From positions 10,108,402 through 10,172,401 of the forward strand of contig NC_059281.1 in assembly GCF_017591435.1 (NCBI RefSeq): a stretch of DNA of 64,000 nt, written 5' to 3'. Made by a program: the position numbers and the translations under genes. Under the pieces are notes generated by a model, which was not told where the DNA came from, made no database searches, and saw only the letters and a list, made by a program, of their open reading frames with translations. This document shows positions 30,533-42,405 of this stretch, one piece after another (the stretch's first letter is position 1; every line of letters begins with the position of its first letter). Source of the stretch: Portunus trituberculatus (Eukaryota > Arthropoda > Malacostraca > Decapoda > Portunidae).

Positions 30533-30798
30533 CGAAGGAGAGTGTCTAGGGAGGGAGTTGATAGTAAATTGTTCGAGTATATTGTTGCCTGCATTGTGAT
30601 TCGCTTGTAATTCGCGGGTTCGTGGCCTGATGATGCGCTGTGTTCGGGACGTGATTACTTCGCGGCCCAGCACGTGTGTGTGTCTCGGCCGCGGCCTTCG
30701 CCCCAGCTGCTCCGACTCGAGTGGCGGGGCGGTGTCAAAGCTGTGATGATTATTGTTATGAATGTTGCTGCTACTTGTGCCCTTGTCTGGCTCGACGC

Positions 30799-30859
<61 letters not shown>

Positions 30860-31113
30860 GCAAAGTTCGCGTGGGAGTCGTTGAACATGACAATCACTTC
30901 CCGGGGCGTCACGTCACCCTCGCTCTCCTCAACCCTGGGCCAGACAAGGGCGCGACAAGTTAGAGAATCCACGGAATGCTGCACCGGGTAGAGAGGAGCC
31001 TCCAGACAGCCGCGTCCACTTGGGAAATAGTTTTTGGTCACAAATACAAACCATCGATGGAAGTTTGGAGAAGAAAACAGATCGTCTCACCCTGACAAGG
31101 GAGACTCAAACCA
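30533..31113. other. 3' flank of the carotenoid oxygenase gene, with (CT)n 30803-30856
   Basis: It presumably holds the 3' UTR. It is GC-richer than most of the window, and no certain polyadenylation signal was found. Confidence 0.5.
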
Positions 31114-31437
31114 TTAAGTTTCTATAAGCGATATTATAGACTGAAGTGAAGCACTAATGAATATGAAGACATGTTTCTGGAAGGCTTGTGGAGGAGATGG
31201 TGTTGCAGTCACGGAGTTCCGAGGACCCCGGTGGCCAGGAACACACGACTCTCCCCTGCAGTCTTCACGCTGCTGTTGCCTGGCAGCTTCCTCCTTCGCC
31301 TTCTGCACGTCATCTTGGCTGACATAGATTACTGGAGCCGTGCCGCGACCAGGACGTGGGCGAAACAAGGCACGACTTTTTGGGCATTCCGAGGTGACGC
31401 GGGTGGCCGCGTGTGACAGGCTACCCGTCCAGTGGCA
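31114..31437 (-). other. Possible unassigned coding exon on the reverse strand
   Basis: The reverse strand is open from just below a TAA at about 31440 to TAA at 31114. It encodes a non-repetitive product with RGTAPVIYVSQDDVQKAKEE, then AARQQQREDCRG and SPPQAFQKHV. The amphipathic, charged composition looks protein-like, unlike the repeat ORFs elsewhere. No family is recognised and no convincing splice sites frame it. An overlapping forward frame is also open, so it may be chance. Confidence 0.25.
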
Positions 31438-31639
31438 TTATTGTGTTACGCCTCGCCGCAGCCAGTCAGCCCAGGACTGTCTGATCGCCACCTTCCCGGA
31501 GATGACTGGCTGGCGACGCAACACACGCATAGTGAAGCTTTTGCTTATTTCATTTATTTATATTTCTTCTGCATCTTTTCTTTTATGTATTTAATTATTT
31601 TTTTAATGTTATTTCTATCTCATAAAAGATCTTTATAAG

Positions 31640-31840
31640 CAACCTCCCGAGGATGTGACGAGCCAGGTCACAGCCGCGCCTGTCCCCGCCGCCCCGCACC
31701 GCAGGACTCGGGCGGCAAGGCGACCTACCGTCCTGGCTCACCGCGCCCCGCCTCACTCGCACGCCTGCACTGTGGGCGTGTAGGCGAGACGGGGGGCGGG
31801 AAGGGCATTATCTGGCTCTCTCCCGCTGGGTCCATCCTTG
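31640..31840. other. CpG-rich stretch
   Basis: GC- and CG-rich sequence such as CCCGCCGCCCCGCACCGC peaks here. It could be a promoter region of a neighbouring gene, but no gene start was identified. Confidence 0.3.
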
Positions 31841-32048
31841 CCCTGACGTGTTCAGGGATAGCGGTGCTCTGCGAGAGGGACGCCTTCGGGAGGATTAAAA
31901 AAATATAATAAACGCAATTGTCAAAGACACATGAGTTTGGCTAACCTGCTCACGCCCTCCTTGTTAGGCTGAGGGGGTAACCCCGAGGGTCAAGGGGGAT
32001 GTCAGGTCAGGTAGGGTTATTGAGTTACCTTTTCACTCTTCTGTTTAG

Positions 32049-32190
32049 AGGATGCGGAGAAGGAAAAGAAGGAGGAGGAGTACGAGGATGAGAAGCATGG
32101 GAAGAAAGAAGCAGGTAGGAGGGAAACACTACCTGGGGAAGAGGAGAAGGAGGAGGAGGAGGAGAGGGGGAGAGGAAACAGAAAACGGAG
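32049..32190 (+). other. Exon-like purine-rich segment with good splice sites
   Basis: A strong acceptor (TTTTCACTCTTCTGTTTAG) and a consensus donor (ACGGAG|GTGAGT) enclose 142 bp open in two frames. One frame is Glu/Lys-rich (EDAEKEKKEEEYEDEK) and the other Arg-rich. It may simply be a purine tract that resembles an exon. Confidence 0.2.
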
Positions 32191-33654
32191 GTGAGTGAAG
32201 CGCCTGAAGCCGTTGTAATTTCCCCAGTGTGGCTGCAGCAGTGGTTGAGGAGGGTGTCGCCGCGCGGGGTTCCTCCTGCCGTACTGAACCTCCCACTTTA
32301 TCTCATTTCGCCCAGGTTCTCCCCCTCCCCGCCCCGCCTGGGATAGCCTTGCAGTGCGCCGCGGGTCGAGAAGGCGGCACTGCTCCTGTTATTGTGGTCT
32401 GTGAAGTGGAGATGTTTGTTCTAAATAATCCTTTGAGTAAAATGAAACTCAGCTCCCATGAGTGGTGGTGAATCGAGATCTGGTAAAGAGTAGAGTTATT
32501 TATCTCTTCATTAGTTTTAAACCAGTGAATATTATGTTAATTAAAAATGTTAACTGGAAACGCGCTGTAAAAAAAAATATAGTGTTTTTTACATAAAGAA
32601 GTAATGAGTTTTGTGTATTAAAGAAAGCAAGTAAATAAAGCAACACGTTAAATCAGATGAATAAAAGATGCAATACCGTCTGAAATAGAAACCCGTCCAC
32701 TCATCACACGTAATCCTTCAAGTCTCAGAGGGAAACTAAAAACATCGAGGTGTCAGCATGGCGGGTAAATAAAGGAACACTGAAGTCTCATCTCTGTTTT
32801 CTCCCGGTTATTAATGATGTAAGTGAGCGAACCGAGGCGAGGCGAGGTGAAGCGAGGTGAGGTGAGGTGTGTGTCGCTAGCGGTGATCAAACAAAGCCTT
32901 CAGTCCTCTGCCGGCAAAAGAAATCCCGAAAAGTCTGTTGTTAGTCTTTGCGGTCTAATCAAACTTATCTAATTAATCTCTGCGAAAATTTAACGAGCAA
33001 AGAAAGAGAGAAAGAAGGAAGAATCACAACCCAGCGTCGGTAGGATGAGAGTGAGCGAAAAGGTGTGGAAAGAATCGCATCTGAGCGTTCGATGATGAGA
33101 GAAAAAGGCGAGTGAAAGTTTTCGTAATAAGCTTGAGAAAAATAAGTGCTAGGGACGAATGAATTAAGGAAATTTATGGGTGTGGGGGCGGAGTAGTTGC
33201 TTTGTGTTGGTGATGGAGGCACTGTGCTTCCCTGTGGCCGCTTGTGTCACCATGGACTGAAGGACTGAAGGGCTAACTGTGGCGGGCTAATTGGTGAGGA
33301 CTGGTGAGGAGAAACTTGAGCAGGTGATTGAGTGTGAAGCCAGGTAGCAGGCTGGGATCAATTACCTGCTGACCGGCCACACCCCGCGCTGCTCCCGGGA
33401 AACTCACAGAATCACGTCCGTCTCACTCTGCCGGATCAAACTTTTCTTCTTTATTTTTTTCATCTCTCCTCGTCATTAAAGTTATTCATGCTTCGTTATT
33501 AAGTACGTGGTCACTGTCGCTGTTTGTTATTTTGTATCTTATTGTAGCTTTATCTAATCTGACCTGACCTTTACCAACCTTATATAATCTGAGCTAATCT
33601 AAATGTGTCTTACTTTAAGCTAACCTGACTTAACCTCATCTGAGATATTGTAAG
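32191..33654. other. Intergenic unique DNA
   Basis: No element, exon or long microsatellite was recognised. A short GGCGAGG/GGTGAGG repeat lies at 32830-32870. Confidence 0.5.
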
Positions 33655-34047
33655 CTAGTTAATGCTTACCTGAGTGTCACGTATCAATTCCCTTAACAAC
33701 TGACCTAACGTAATCTAACAAATCCTTACCTGAGTGTCACGTATCAATTCTCCCAACAACTGACCTAACATATCCATACTAATTCTTACCCAAAAGTCAC
33801 GTATTAAACTCCCAACAACTGACTTAACGTATCATACTAATCCTTACCAAAGTATCACGTATCAAACCACCAACAACTGACCTAACGTAACCTAACTAAT
33901 TCTTACCCAAGTGTCGCGTATCAATTTCCAACAACTGACCTAACGTATCATACTAATCCTTACACAAGTATCACGTATCAATTCCCAACAACTGACCTAA
34001 CATAACCATATTAATCCTTACCCAAGCGTCACGTGTCAAACCCTCAA
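33655..34047. repeat. ~58-bp minisatellite, seven units
   Basis: Each unit holds CCTTACC.AAGTGTCACGTATC followed by CAACAACTGACCTAACGTA. The TCACGTAT core lies near 33677, 33737, 33797, 33853, 33913, 33970 and 34028. Confidence 0.9.
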
Positions 34048-34213
34048 CTCATTCGTTATAAAAAAGAGCCAATAATATTCAGCGGCAATGACACGCGTAT
34101 GTATCAATGAAGCTATAAGAGTCACTGTTCCTTACCACGTGACACGATACAGTTTGGTTAGTCAGAGTGAGACTGATGTACCTGTATCTGCAATAACACC
34201 GTGACACCTATCC

Positions 34214-34343
34214 CAGGCATCCCTCACCTACTCACACCTGCCCACCTGTCACTACCACCTTCTGGAGACTTCCCACCACCACCACCACCACCACCACATC
34301 TACCGACGGCGAGGGAACCACCAACTGCCATCTTAACTCAGGT
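34214..34343 (+). other. Exon-like proline-rich segment
   Basis: The segment lies between CCTATCCCAG and ACTCAG|GTAAGTG and is open as a Pro-rich frame that includes (CCA)n at 34274-34298. There is no recognised family. Confidence 0.15.
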
Positions 34344-34593
34344 AAGTGGGGAGAAAATAATTAAAATCAGTGTATACTTAGGGAATAGTGAAGGGTTAAT
34401 CACGTTGCTGTTTACCTTCGTGATGTGTTTGCGTGCACTAATTAGGATCTTGCTGCCCCAGATTAATGACTCCCAGTGTTTAAATAAGCCTTAAACTCTC
34501 GGCCCACTTCTTTACTTTGTGGGCGAAAAGCTGTGTTTGTTGTCCTTTTTGCGATGCTTCCTGTTAAATTTCTTCTTTCTTTCTCTGCCTCTA

Positions 34594-34853
<260 letters not shown>

Positions 34854-34854
<1 letters not shown>

Positions 34855-35113
34855 TGGAGATGCTTTCAACTGCACCGGTTCACTTCCTGGAGGCGCGGCA
34901 GGCACAGGTGCGTGGCTCCAGTCCTCACTTCTAACACCAACGAGCTGATTCCCTTTAAGTGTGAAATATTTTCGTGCACGTATAGGTTGGGATTAAGTCT
35001 TTACTACACTTGCGTCAATAACTGCAAAGTTTTCAGCGCTCTGTATTTTTTTTTCCTTCCCTTTCCAGAATAGAACCTGAATATTCAAAGCTCTCAGTGC
35101 TGCCCTCTGAAAT
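34854..35113. other. Unique DNA, nothing recognised
   Basis: Short spacer before the expanded MITE-A copy. Confidence 0.5.
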
Positions 35114-35570
35114 TTAACTCCTTCAGTACAGAGACGCGTTTTTATAGCAATTTTCAGTGTGATTAGACGATTTTGTTCACATTAGAAAGGGTTCATGGAG
35201 ATCAGAAGATTAATAGCCACAGTCTTCTTTATTTTAACCCCCTTCAGTATAGAGACACGTTTTTATGGCAAGTTTCGGTGTGATTAGATGATTATGTTCA
35301 CATTGGGAAGGGATTATGGAGATCAGAAGGTTAATGGCCACAGTCTTCTTTATTTTAACCTCTTCAATACTGGGACGCATTTTTGTCACGAGTTTGGATG
35401 TGTTTAGACGATTTTGTTCACATTGGGAAGGGTCTATGGATGTCAGAAGATTAATTAATGGCCAGAATCTTCACTATTTTATTCCCCACATGAGTTTCTG
35501 AAGTTGTACAAAATCACTAAATAGTCAGCAGAATGAACATGGAAACGCGTCATAGCACTGAAGAAATTAA
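35114..35570 (-). mobile_element. MITE-A copy with its right half in three tandem copies
   Basis: Units of 120 and 121 bp start at TTAA 35114, 35234 and 35355, and the last continues into a full left half ending at 35570. All three share TGTTCACATT, a variant absent from the other two expanded loci. Confidence 0.85.
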
Positions 35571-35659
35571 TCCATCGTACGCACTAAGTTTCTTTATATG
35601 AGCTTACCTTAGGAACACTGCAGCCACCCTCACTCAAAACAGCTTCATTGTAGAGTAAG

Positions 35660-35872
35660 TTAACCCCTTCAATACCATGACACGTTTTCATATTAATTCT
35701 ACTTACTATTTGACATTTTTATACAGTTTTATATACTTATGTTGGGATTAGAATAGTGAAGACTCTAGCCATTAATCTTTTGACCTCCATAGACCCTTCC
35801 TAATGTAAATAAAATCGTTCAATCACACACAAACTCGTGCTTAAAATTGTGTCCCAGTACTGAAGAAGTTAA
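35660..35872 (+). mobile_element. MITE-A copy, complete
   Basis: The ends are TTAACCCCTTCAATACCATG and CCAGTACTGAAGAAGTTAA. The copy lies 90 bp from the expanded copy at 35114, in opposite orientation. Confidence 0.85.
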
Positions 35873-36221
35873 GCTGCATTGGGTTAGACTGGCTGAGTAA
35901 TGTTAGGTAAAATTGTGCTTGGGAAATGCATTAAGTTTCCCAGAGTGAGAATCCATCACGAGGGAAACTTCTCTTCTTAGCTGGAGTTTGGCTGGGAAAG
36001 TTAATCGAGAAGGAATGATTTGGGCGAAAATTTTTATAGAGGCCTTCACCGGTATCGACTTTCCATAGTAACCCTTTAACCCACATACTGGCTGGTCTCT
36101 GTGTGCGTGTGTGAGTTGCTGATCCACATGGCCTGGCTGAGTGTCCTGGTGGTTGAATAGGTGGACGTAAGGATTAGGTGGTTTTGTGCGTTGTTTGGTT
36201 AGTTTGTGGCGCAGGGATGTG

Positions 36222-36265
<44 letters not shown>

Positions 36266-36520
36266 ATGCCAAGGGATGCGTGTGTTTGCGTGGTGGTGAG
36301 AGATACGAGGGTCAGGGGGCGCTGGCGTGAACACAGACAGGCCTGCTTCACCCTCGCTGCACCCTCACCTCACCCCTCGTAAATTAACACCCTTCTTTAT
36401 GGAACCCGCCAAGTGTAGTTTACCTTGTCTGCCCTGAAAAATAAAGGTCTCTATTGTAATTCTAGATCGAGGTGAGATAAATTGTGAGGCAGGAAACGTT
36501 TGCTTGTCTGTGTGTAAGCC
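35873..36520. other. Unique DNA with (GA)n at 36225-36262
   Basis: Nothing else was recognised. Confidence 0.55.
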
Positions 36521-36995
36521 AACACTTTCCTTGATTCCAGAGGTTGTCCATAATTTACTCAGAAAGACAAGGCATTAATATCTTCTTATAAACACTGACA
36601 ATAAACGCTCACCAGACAGACAGACGAAAAGACTTATAGCATAGTTGTTAGTGTTCTTTCTTTGAATCGAGAGGTTGTGTGTATGTGATTTGCTCAGAAA
36701 GGCGAAGAATTGTTAGTATCTTCTTGCATACACTAACAATACGCGTTCACCATATAGGCGAGAAGATTTATGGTATAGTTGTTATAGTGTTCTTTCTTTT
36801 AAATCGAGAGGTTGTGTGTACATGATTTACTCAGAAAGACGAAGAATTGTTAGTATCTTCTTACATACACTGACAATAAGCATTCAGCAGACATACAGGC
36901 GATAAGACTCATAGTATAGTTGTTATAGTGTTCTTTCTTTGATTCGCGAGGTTAAGTGCACGTGATTTACTCAGAAAGAACAAGTATCTGAACAG
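36521..36995. repeat. ~137-bp satellite-like tandem repeat, first block
   Basis: The marker TCGAGAGGTTGTGTGTA.(G/A)TGATTT.CTCAGAAAG recurs at about 36540, 36671, 36808 and 36948. Each unit also carries ACACTGACAATAAGC and CATAGTATAGTTGTTATAGT. Confidence 0.87.
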
Positions 36996-37304
36996 TTATT
37001 AGTATTCTAGGTAGATATTTATAACAAACATCATTACAAGCCAATAAAAGCCTTCTACTTGAAAACAAAACTATATAAACGTGAAATAAAATGAGTATAT
37101 TACCACAACATGTAGTCGTGTCATGTGCTACTGAGAAGGATCGATAGTAATTATTAACCTTTTTCATCCTTTAAAATCCTCTTGTAATTACTTTCTTTTC
37201 AGTTTGTTTGGGGACCGTCACATCAGTCGGCCTTTTTTTATCAGTTATTGTTACCCTTGGCCAGTCTTCCCTCTTATATAAAAAAAGGAACATTACCCAT
37301 ATTT

Positions 37305-37498
37305 TAATCTATACACTGACAATAAGTGCCCACCAGACAGACACACAGGCGAGAAGACTTGTTACTGTTTATAATATACTTTCTTAGATTCGAGAAGTTA
37401 AATGCACAAGATCAACTCAGAAAGACAAAGTACCCAAGCAATTATTAACATTTTCATCTTTTAAACACTAACAATACGCGTTCACCAGACAGAAAGAA
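37305..37498. repeat. ~137-bp satellite, outlying unit cut by MITE-B
   Basis: ACACTGACAATAAGTGCC and GATTCGAGAAGTTAAATGC match the 36521-36995 block across a 310-bp gap of unique DNA. MITE-B begins right after CACCAGACAGAAAGAA. Sequence resembling the satellite (AGACACAGACGAGAAGACAG) resumes after it at 38098. Confidence 0.75.
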
Positions 37499-38095
37499 GC
37501 TTGTATTCTCAAACACTTCTGCGCGTCATCTCCGCTATTTCAAAAGGCCTTATTTAAATTTACATGAGTTTTTCATGGTGTTTTTACAGTTTTATAGGAA
37601 GAGTAACAAGATTTCTATATCATTAACTGGAAAAACACTCTTGAAAACCCCGATAATCATCTCTGTGGCCTTGGAAAATAGTCGCAGTGGGAGAGAACAG
37701 CGATTTTTAAAGTGTTTTTACAGTTTTAGAGGCAGAATGACAAGATTTTTACATTATTAACTAGAGAAACACTCTTGAAAACCCCGCTAATCATTTCTGT
37801 GGCCTTGGAAAATAGTCGGAGCGAGAGAGAACAAAGATTTTTAAGGTATTTTTACAGTTTTAGAGGCAGAATGACAAGATTTTTACATTATTAACTAGAG
37901 AAACACGCTTGAAAACCCGCTAATAATTTCTGTGGCCTTGGAAAATAGTCGCTTTTAGAGAGAACAAAGATTTTTAAGGTATTTTTACAGTTTTAGAGGC
38001 AGAGTGACAAGATTTTTACATTATCAACTAGAGAAACACGCTTGAAAACCCCGCTAATAATTTCTGTGGCCTTGAAAAATAGTCATACTGAGAGA
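37499..38095 (+). mobile_element. MITE-B copy, four internal units, right end lost
   Basis: The copy starts GCTTGTATTCTCAAACACTT. The marker AAGATTT(T/C)TA.AT.ATTAACT recurs at about 37608, 37741, 37876 and 38008, a 133-bp period. Units 2-4 are very similar. The copy ends inside satellite-like sequence (ACAGACACAGACGAGAAGAC) with no terminal GAATACGAGCC. Confidence 0.83.
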
Positions 38096-38464
38096 ACAGA
38101 CACAGACGAGAAGACAGATAAAGTTATTACTGTTTATAGTGGAAGGGACTGGGAGGCGATTTAATGAACAATACACGCGAGGCATCAGTCCATCCGGCGC
38201 CAAAGGGTAAGGTATGCAATAACGTAGATAGGCAGGATGATGGTAGAAAAAAGCATTATATTTTTCTTACCTGTGACCTTAAAGAAGAGCATCCCTAGCA
38301 GTGGAGAGGGAGTGATGTAGAGTCTCGCGGATCGGCCAGGCAAAGCGGCAACACAAGAACCAAACCAGAGAGTTCCCAGCACACTATTATGTCTTGAGGG
38401 TTCTTATAGTGGGAAGGTGTTCGTTTGTGTTGTTTTGGTAATTAATTAGGTCTTTTTATTAAGT
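38096..38464. other. Unique DNA, nothing recognised
   Basis: A short satellite remnant is followed by unique sequence. Confidence 0.5.
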
Positions 38465-38730
38465 TTCATCTTGTTCTTCTTGTTCTTCTTGGTCTTGTTC
38501 AAATTCTTCTTTTTCTTTTTTCTTTTTCTTTTTCTTCCTTTTCATCTTGTTGTTGTTTTTGTCGTTGTTGTTGTTGTTCTTCTTCTTCTTCTTGTTCTTC
38601 TTCATTTTCTTCTTGTTCTTGTTCTTGTCCTTGTTGTTCTTCTTTTCTTTTCTTCTTGTTTTTGTTCTACTTTTTCCTTTTCTACTTGTTCTCATTTTTC
38701 TTGTTCTTCTTGTAATTCTTCTTCATGAGT
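38465..38730. repeat. (TTCTTGTTC)n-like low-complexity field
   Basis: T-rich TTCTTG and TTGTTC words fill the block. The Lys/Asn-rich reverse-strand frame is an artefact. Confidence 0.85.
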
Positions 38731-39004
38731 AGTGGAGGTGGTGCAGGGCTGGCCACGTGTTATAGCCAGCTACCCAATCAGAAGTCAGAATACTCACCTT
38801 GGTTGGGACTTTTTGCCGAGTGTAGGAAGATGAAACAATGGGAAATTCAAACGAGGTAATCCACAAATACTTTTTTTGTCTAAATCTAAATGAAATAATC
38901 GATGCCACAGCTTGTCATTGTTTTCATATGCGATTACTCTTTTTCCTAGTTTGTGACATGTATTGGTATTCAGTTATGTGTATTATTCTCATAGTATTTT
39001 CATG

Positions 39005-39295
39005 TTAATCTCTTCAGTACTAGGACGCGTTTCCGTATTCATTCTGGTTACTATTTGGTAATTTTATACAGCTTCAGAAACATAAGCAGGAATTAGAATA
39101 GTGAAGACTCTGACCATTAATCTTCTGACCTCCATAGATCCTTGATTTTATACAGCTTCAGAAACATTAGCAGGAATTAGAATAGTGAAGACTTTGACTA
39201 TTAATCTTCTGACCTCCATAGATCCTTCCTAATGTAAATAAAATCGTCTAATCCTAACCAAAAATCAAGGTAAAAATTCATCACAGTATTTCCAT
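39005..39295 (+). mobile_element. MITE-A copy with an internal ~80-bp duplication, right end lost
   Basis: The segment from GATTTTATACAGCTTCAGAA to CTCCATAGATCCTT occurs twice in tandem. This is a different duplicated segment from the one at 35114, 58333 and 60445. Confidence 0.78.
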
Positions 39296-39554
39296 ATTAA
39301 TGATTGTTGGTGTGGAAACTTTCGCTCGTATTATGCGATTCGAAATAAGAGAGGAGGTGAACACTGTATATGATATTGGTTCAGGTTTGAAGTTATTATT
39401 GTGCTGAATATCAATGAGTTTCAATTAGTGATGTATTTTGTGTACTGTGTATTTACCGCCCGACACGCGAACCATAAATATCTACAGAGAGAAACAAACT
39501 TTTCCCATTTTTTTTTTTTTCACCATCAACAGGCGAATAGATTTGCAACCTGAA

Positions 39555-39765
39555 CTTTTCCATTATACAAATTACCATTGTGTTCTTTTACATACTATTA
39601 CATATATTCTTCTACAGTTTTCCAACGTGACTTTTCCATTATACAAATTACCATTCTGTTCTTTTACATATTATCATATATATTCTTCTACGGATTTCCA
39701 ACGTGAATTTTTCCATTATATAAATCATCATTTTGTTCTTTTACATACTGTTCCATATGAGAGGA
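39555..39765. repeat. ~77-bp tandem repeat, three units
   Basis: TTTTCCATTATACAAATTAC and TTCTTTTACATA recur at about 39557, 39633 and 39710. Confidence 0.87.
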
Positions 39766-39881
39766 CGAGGGAAGAGAGAGAGGGAGAGACGGAGGGTGGA
39801 GAGGGGGAGGAGAGATGAATGGGGAGGATGTAAGGCAATAGGAGGGTGGGAGGAAGGAAGAATAGAGAAAGTAATTATTCT

Positions 39882-40091
39882 TAACCCCTTCAGTACCGGG
39901 ACATATTCTTACCTTGAGATCTGTGTACTATTAGACCATTTTATTGACATTAGGAAGGGTGTATGGAGGTCAGAAGATTAATGGCTACAGTCTTCACTAT
40001 CTTAATCCCATACACGAGTTTGTGAAGCTGTATAAAATCACCAAATAGTAAGTAGAATGAATATGGAAACGCTTCATGGTACTGAAGGGGC
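39882..40091 (-). mobile_element. MITE-A copy
   Basis: The reverse-orientation ends are TTAACCCCTTCAGTACCGGG and GGTACTGAAGGGGCCG. The second TTAA is lost. Confidence 0.84.
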
Positions 40092-40194
40092 CGAAATCTT
40101 CATGGTTCTTGTGCTGAAAAAGAGTAAATCCTATTATTGGTACAGTCTCGGTCACCACTCTACCTCATAAACATTTAGTGACTGATATCGTCGC

Positions 40195-40345
40195 GGCCAA
40201 AACGGTGCCACCAACTCTTAACGGCAGCGTGGCACATTCACCTCATGATTCGCCCATAACCTGTCTGCGGGTTCGATCCTTGAGTGAGACAAGTTTGATG
40301 GGCCTGAAGCATTACTTCCTGCCTCAACTCTCACCCGACACCCGA
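40195..40345 (+). mobile_element. Possible tRNA-derived SINE with B box
   Basis: GCGGGTTCGATCC at 40267 resembles a B box, and GCGTGGCACATTCACCTCATG upstream could be a decayed A-box and anticodon arm (CAT). There is only one copy in the window, so support is weak. Confidence 0.3.
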
Positions 40346-40386
40346 TCCATCCACCGCTGCCAGCCGTGTGAGTGTTAGGTGTAGTA

Positions 40387-40582
40387 TTAAACCATTTAGT
40401 ACCATGACGCTTACTAATTTGGTGATTTCATACAGCTTCAGATACTCATGTGGGAGACTGACGTAGTGAAGACTGTAGCCATTAATCTTCTGACCTCCAT
40501 AGACCCTTCCTAATGTCAATAAAATGGTCCAATCGTACACAAATCTCAAGGTAGAAATGTGTTGTAGGAATGAATAGATTAA
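40387..40582 (+). mobile_element. MITE-A copy, degraded
   Basis: The left end is TTAAACCATTTAGTACCATG and the interior is deleted before GCTTACTAATTTGGTGATTT. The right end is mutated to GTAGGAATGAATAGATTAA. Confidence 0.75.
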
Positions 40583-40685
40583 CAAAAATTCTTAGTTTTT
40601 TGCCAAGTCTAAGAGCAATTTCAAGACAGACTCGGTAGGTTAAGATAAAACTGAGAGAAAAAGTTCGTCCAAGATATATTTCCAT

Positions 40686-40895
40686 AGAACTCCTTGAGTA
40701 CCATGACGCGTTTCCATATTCATTCTGCTTACTATTTGGTGATTTTATACAGATTCAGATACTTATGTGGGGAACTGACATAGTGAAGACTGTGGCCATT
40801 AATCTTCTAACCTCTGACCCTTCCTAATGCCAATAAAATGTCCTAATCTTACACAAATCTCGAGATAAAAATATGTCCCAGTACTAAAAGATTAA
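40686..40895 (+). mobile_element. MITE-A copy
   Basis: The ends are GAACTCCTTGAGTACCATG and CAGTACTAAAAGATTAAG, with a full interior. Confidence 0.8.
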
Positions 40896-41050
40896 GCTTC
40901 TTTGTTATAGCGCCCACCAGGTTGTCTTTCCAATGTCTCGCCTCAGACACCTAGCTAGAGATTCTTTACACGTCTCCACTGTATTATTTTTATGTAAGAG
41001 AGAAGGACTGTAGAAGGGCAACAAAAATATAAAGTGAAAAAAAAGTACCA

Positions 41051-41212
41051 ATACCCCTTCAATACTATGTCTAGCTTACACATCTAGCTTATGTGTGGAC
41101 TAGAGTAACACAGTGAATTTCCATTAATCTTGTGACCTTTTGACTTCCTAATGTAAATCAAACAGTACCCAAAACTTTAAGGTAGAAATGCGTCCCAGTA
41201 CTGAAGGACTTG
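41051..41212 (+). mobile_element. MITE-A copy, degraded, with a left-half deletion
   Basis: The left end is ACCCCTTCAATACTATG and the right end CCCAGTACTGAAGGACTTGA. The middle is shortened and rearranged. Confidence 0.7.
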
Positions 41213-41407
41213 ATTATATTGCAGCTTTTTTAGGCGTAGGTGTCACACATTTGTAGGCTCAGGAAGACGTGGCAAGCTGAGGCGAGTCGTTTATTGTCCA
41301 AGCCAGAGCTGTAACAGTGTTGATGGGAAAGTTAACGAGGCTTTTCACACGAGACAGGATTTCTTAGTGTCGGGAGGGATGAGTGGTAGGAGAGTGAGGA
41401 CAGAAGC

Positions 41408-41409
<2 letters not shown>
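41213..41409. other. Unique DNA, nothing recognised
   Basis: Spacer before the CT-rich block. Confidence 0.5.
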
Positions 41410-41443
<34 letters not shown>

Positions 41444-41712
41444 CGTTTGTCTTGCTTTCTCTACTTCTTTTTTATTATTTTTTTTCTGAACTGACTCAAA
41501 GTTTAGTCACGTATTGGCCTTTTGTCTCCTGTCTTCCTCTCCCCTTCCTGCAATCTCTCCCTTCCATCTCTCTCTCTCTCTCTCTCCCTTGACTCTTTTC
41601 CTCCTCTCCGATTTATCCTTCTTCCTTCTTTCCATCTGGCGTTTCACAGTAAGCACGTCCGAGGGAACATTATTTTGTGGGTACACTGCGCGCTAACCAA
41701 TATTTATTACGT

Positions 41713-41769
<57 letters not shown>

Positions 41770-41811
41770 CTTTTCTTATCCCATTTTTTTTCCTTCCTGC
41801 TTCTCATAATC

Positions 41812-41894
<83 letters not shown>

Positions 41895-41938
41895 TCTTTC
41901 CTTTTTCGTTCCTTTTTTTTTCCACTCCTTTCCAACCC

Positions 41939-42011
<73 letters not shown>
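41410..42011. repeat. Microsatellite cluster (CT)n, (TTTC)n, (GA)n
   Basis: (CT)n lies at 41410-41440, 41713-41765 and 41858-41889, (TTTC)n at 41810-41857 and (GA)n at 41944-42011. Confidence 0.93.
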
Positions 42012-42013
<2 letters not shown>

Positions 42014-42144
42014 ACGTGCATCTAATTGTTCTTTACTCACAGTTATGGTGGTTTAATGAACACTTAATGTGCTTTCCTTTTATTTGCTTTATTTTTAACA
42101 TTGTGGTGTGAAATTAGAGAAACATTCACTTCTCAATTACTCCT

Positions 42145-42294
<150 letters not shown>

Positions 42295-42324
42295 AGCTAA
42301 CTCCTTTTATTTTTACAAAGAGAG

Positions 42325-42403
42325 ATAACCTGTCAAGGGCAACAAAAAATATGATAAAAAAAGCCCCACTGAGGTGCCAGTCCCTTACAAGTTAAAAGGA
42401 AAG
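42325..42403 (+). repeat. Dispersed repeat 'AAGGGCAACAAAAA' copy 2
   Basis: It matches the copy at 19944; the (CT)n tract lies just upstream. Confidence 0.6.
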
Positions 42404-42405
42404 GC

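Noticed and set aside
33655..34047. Regularly spaced repeats resembling a CRISPR array
   Set aside because: The whole 58-bp unit is repeated, with no unique spacers, and the DNA is eukaryotic. It is a minisatellite.
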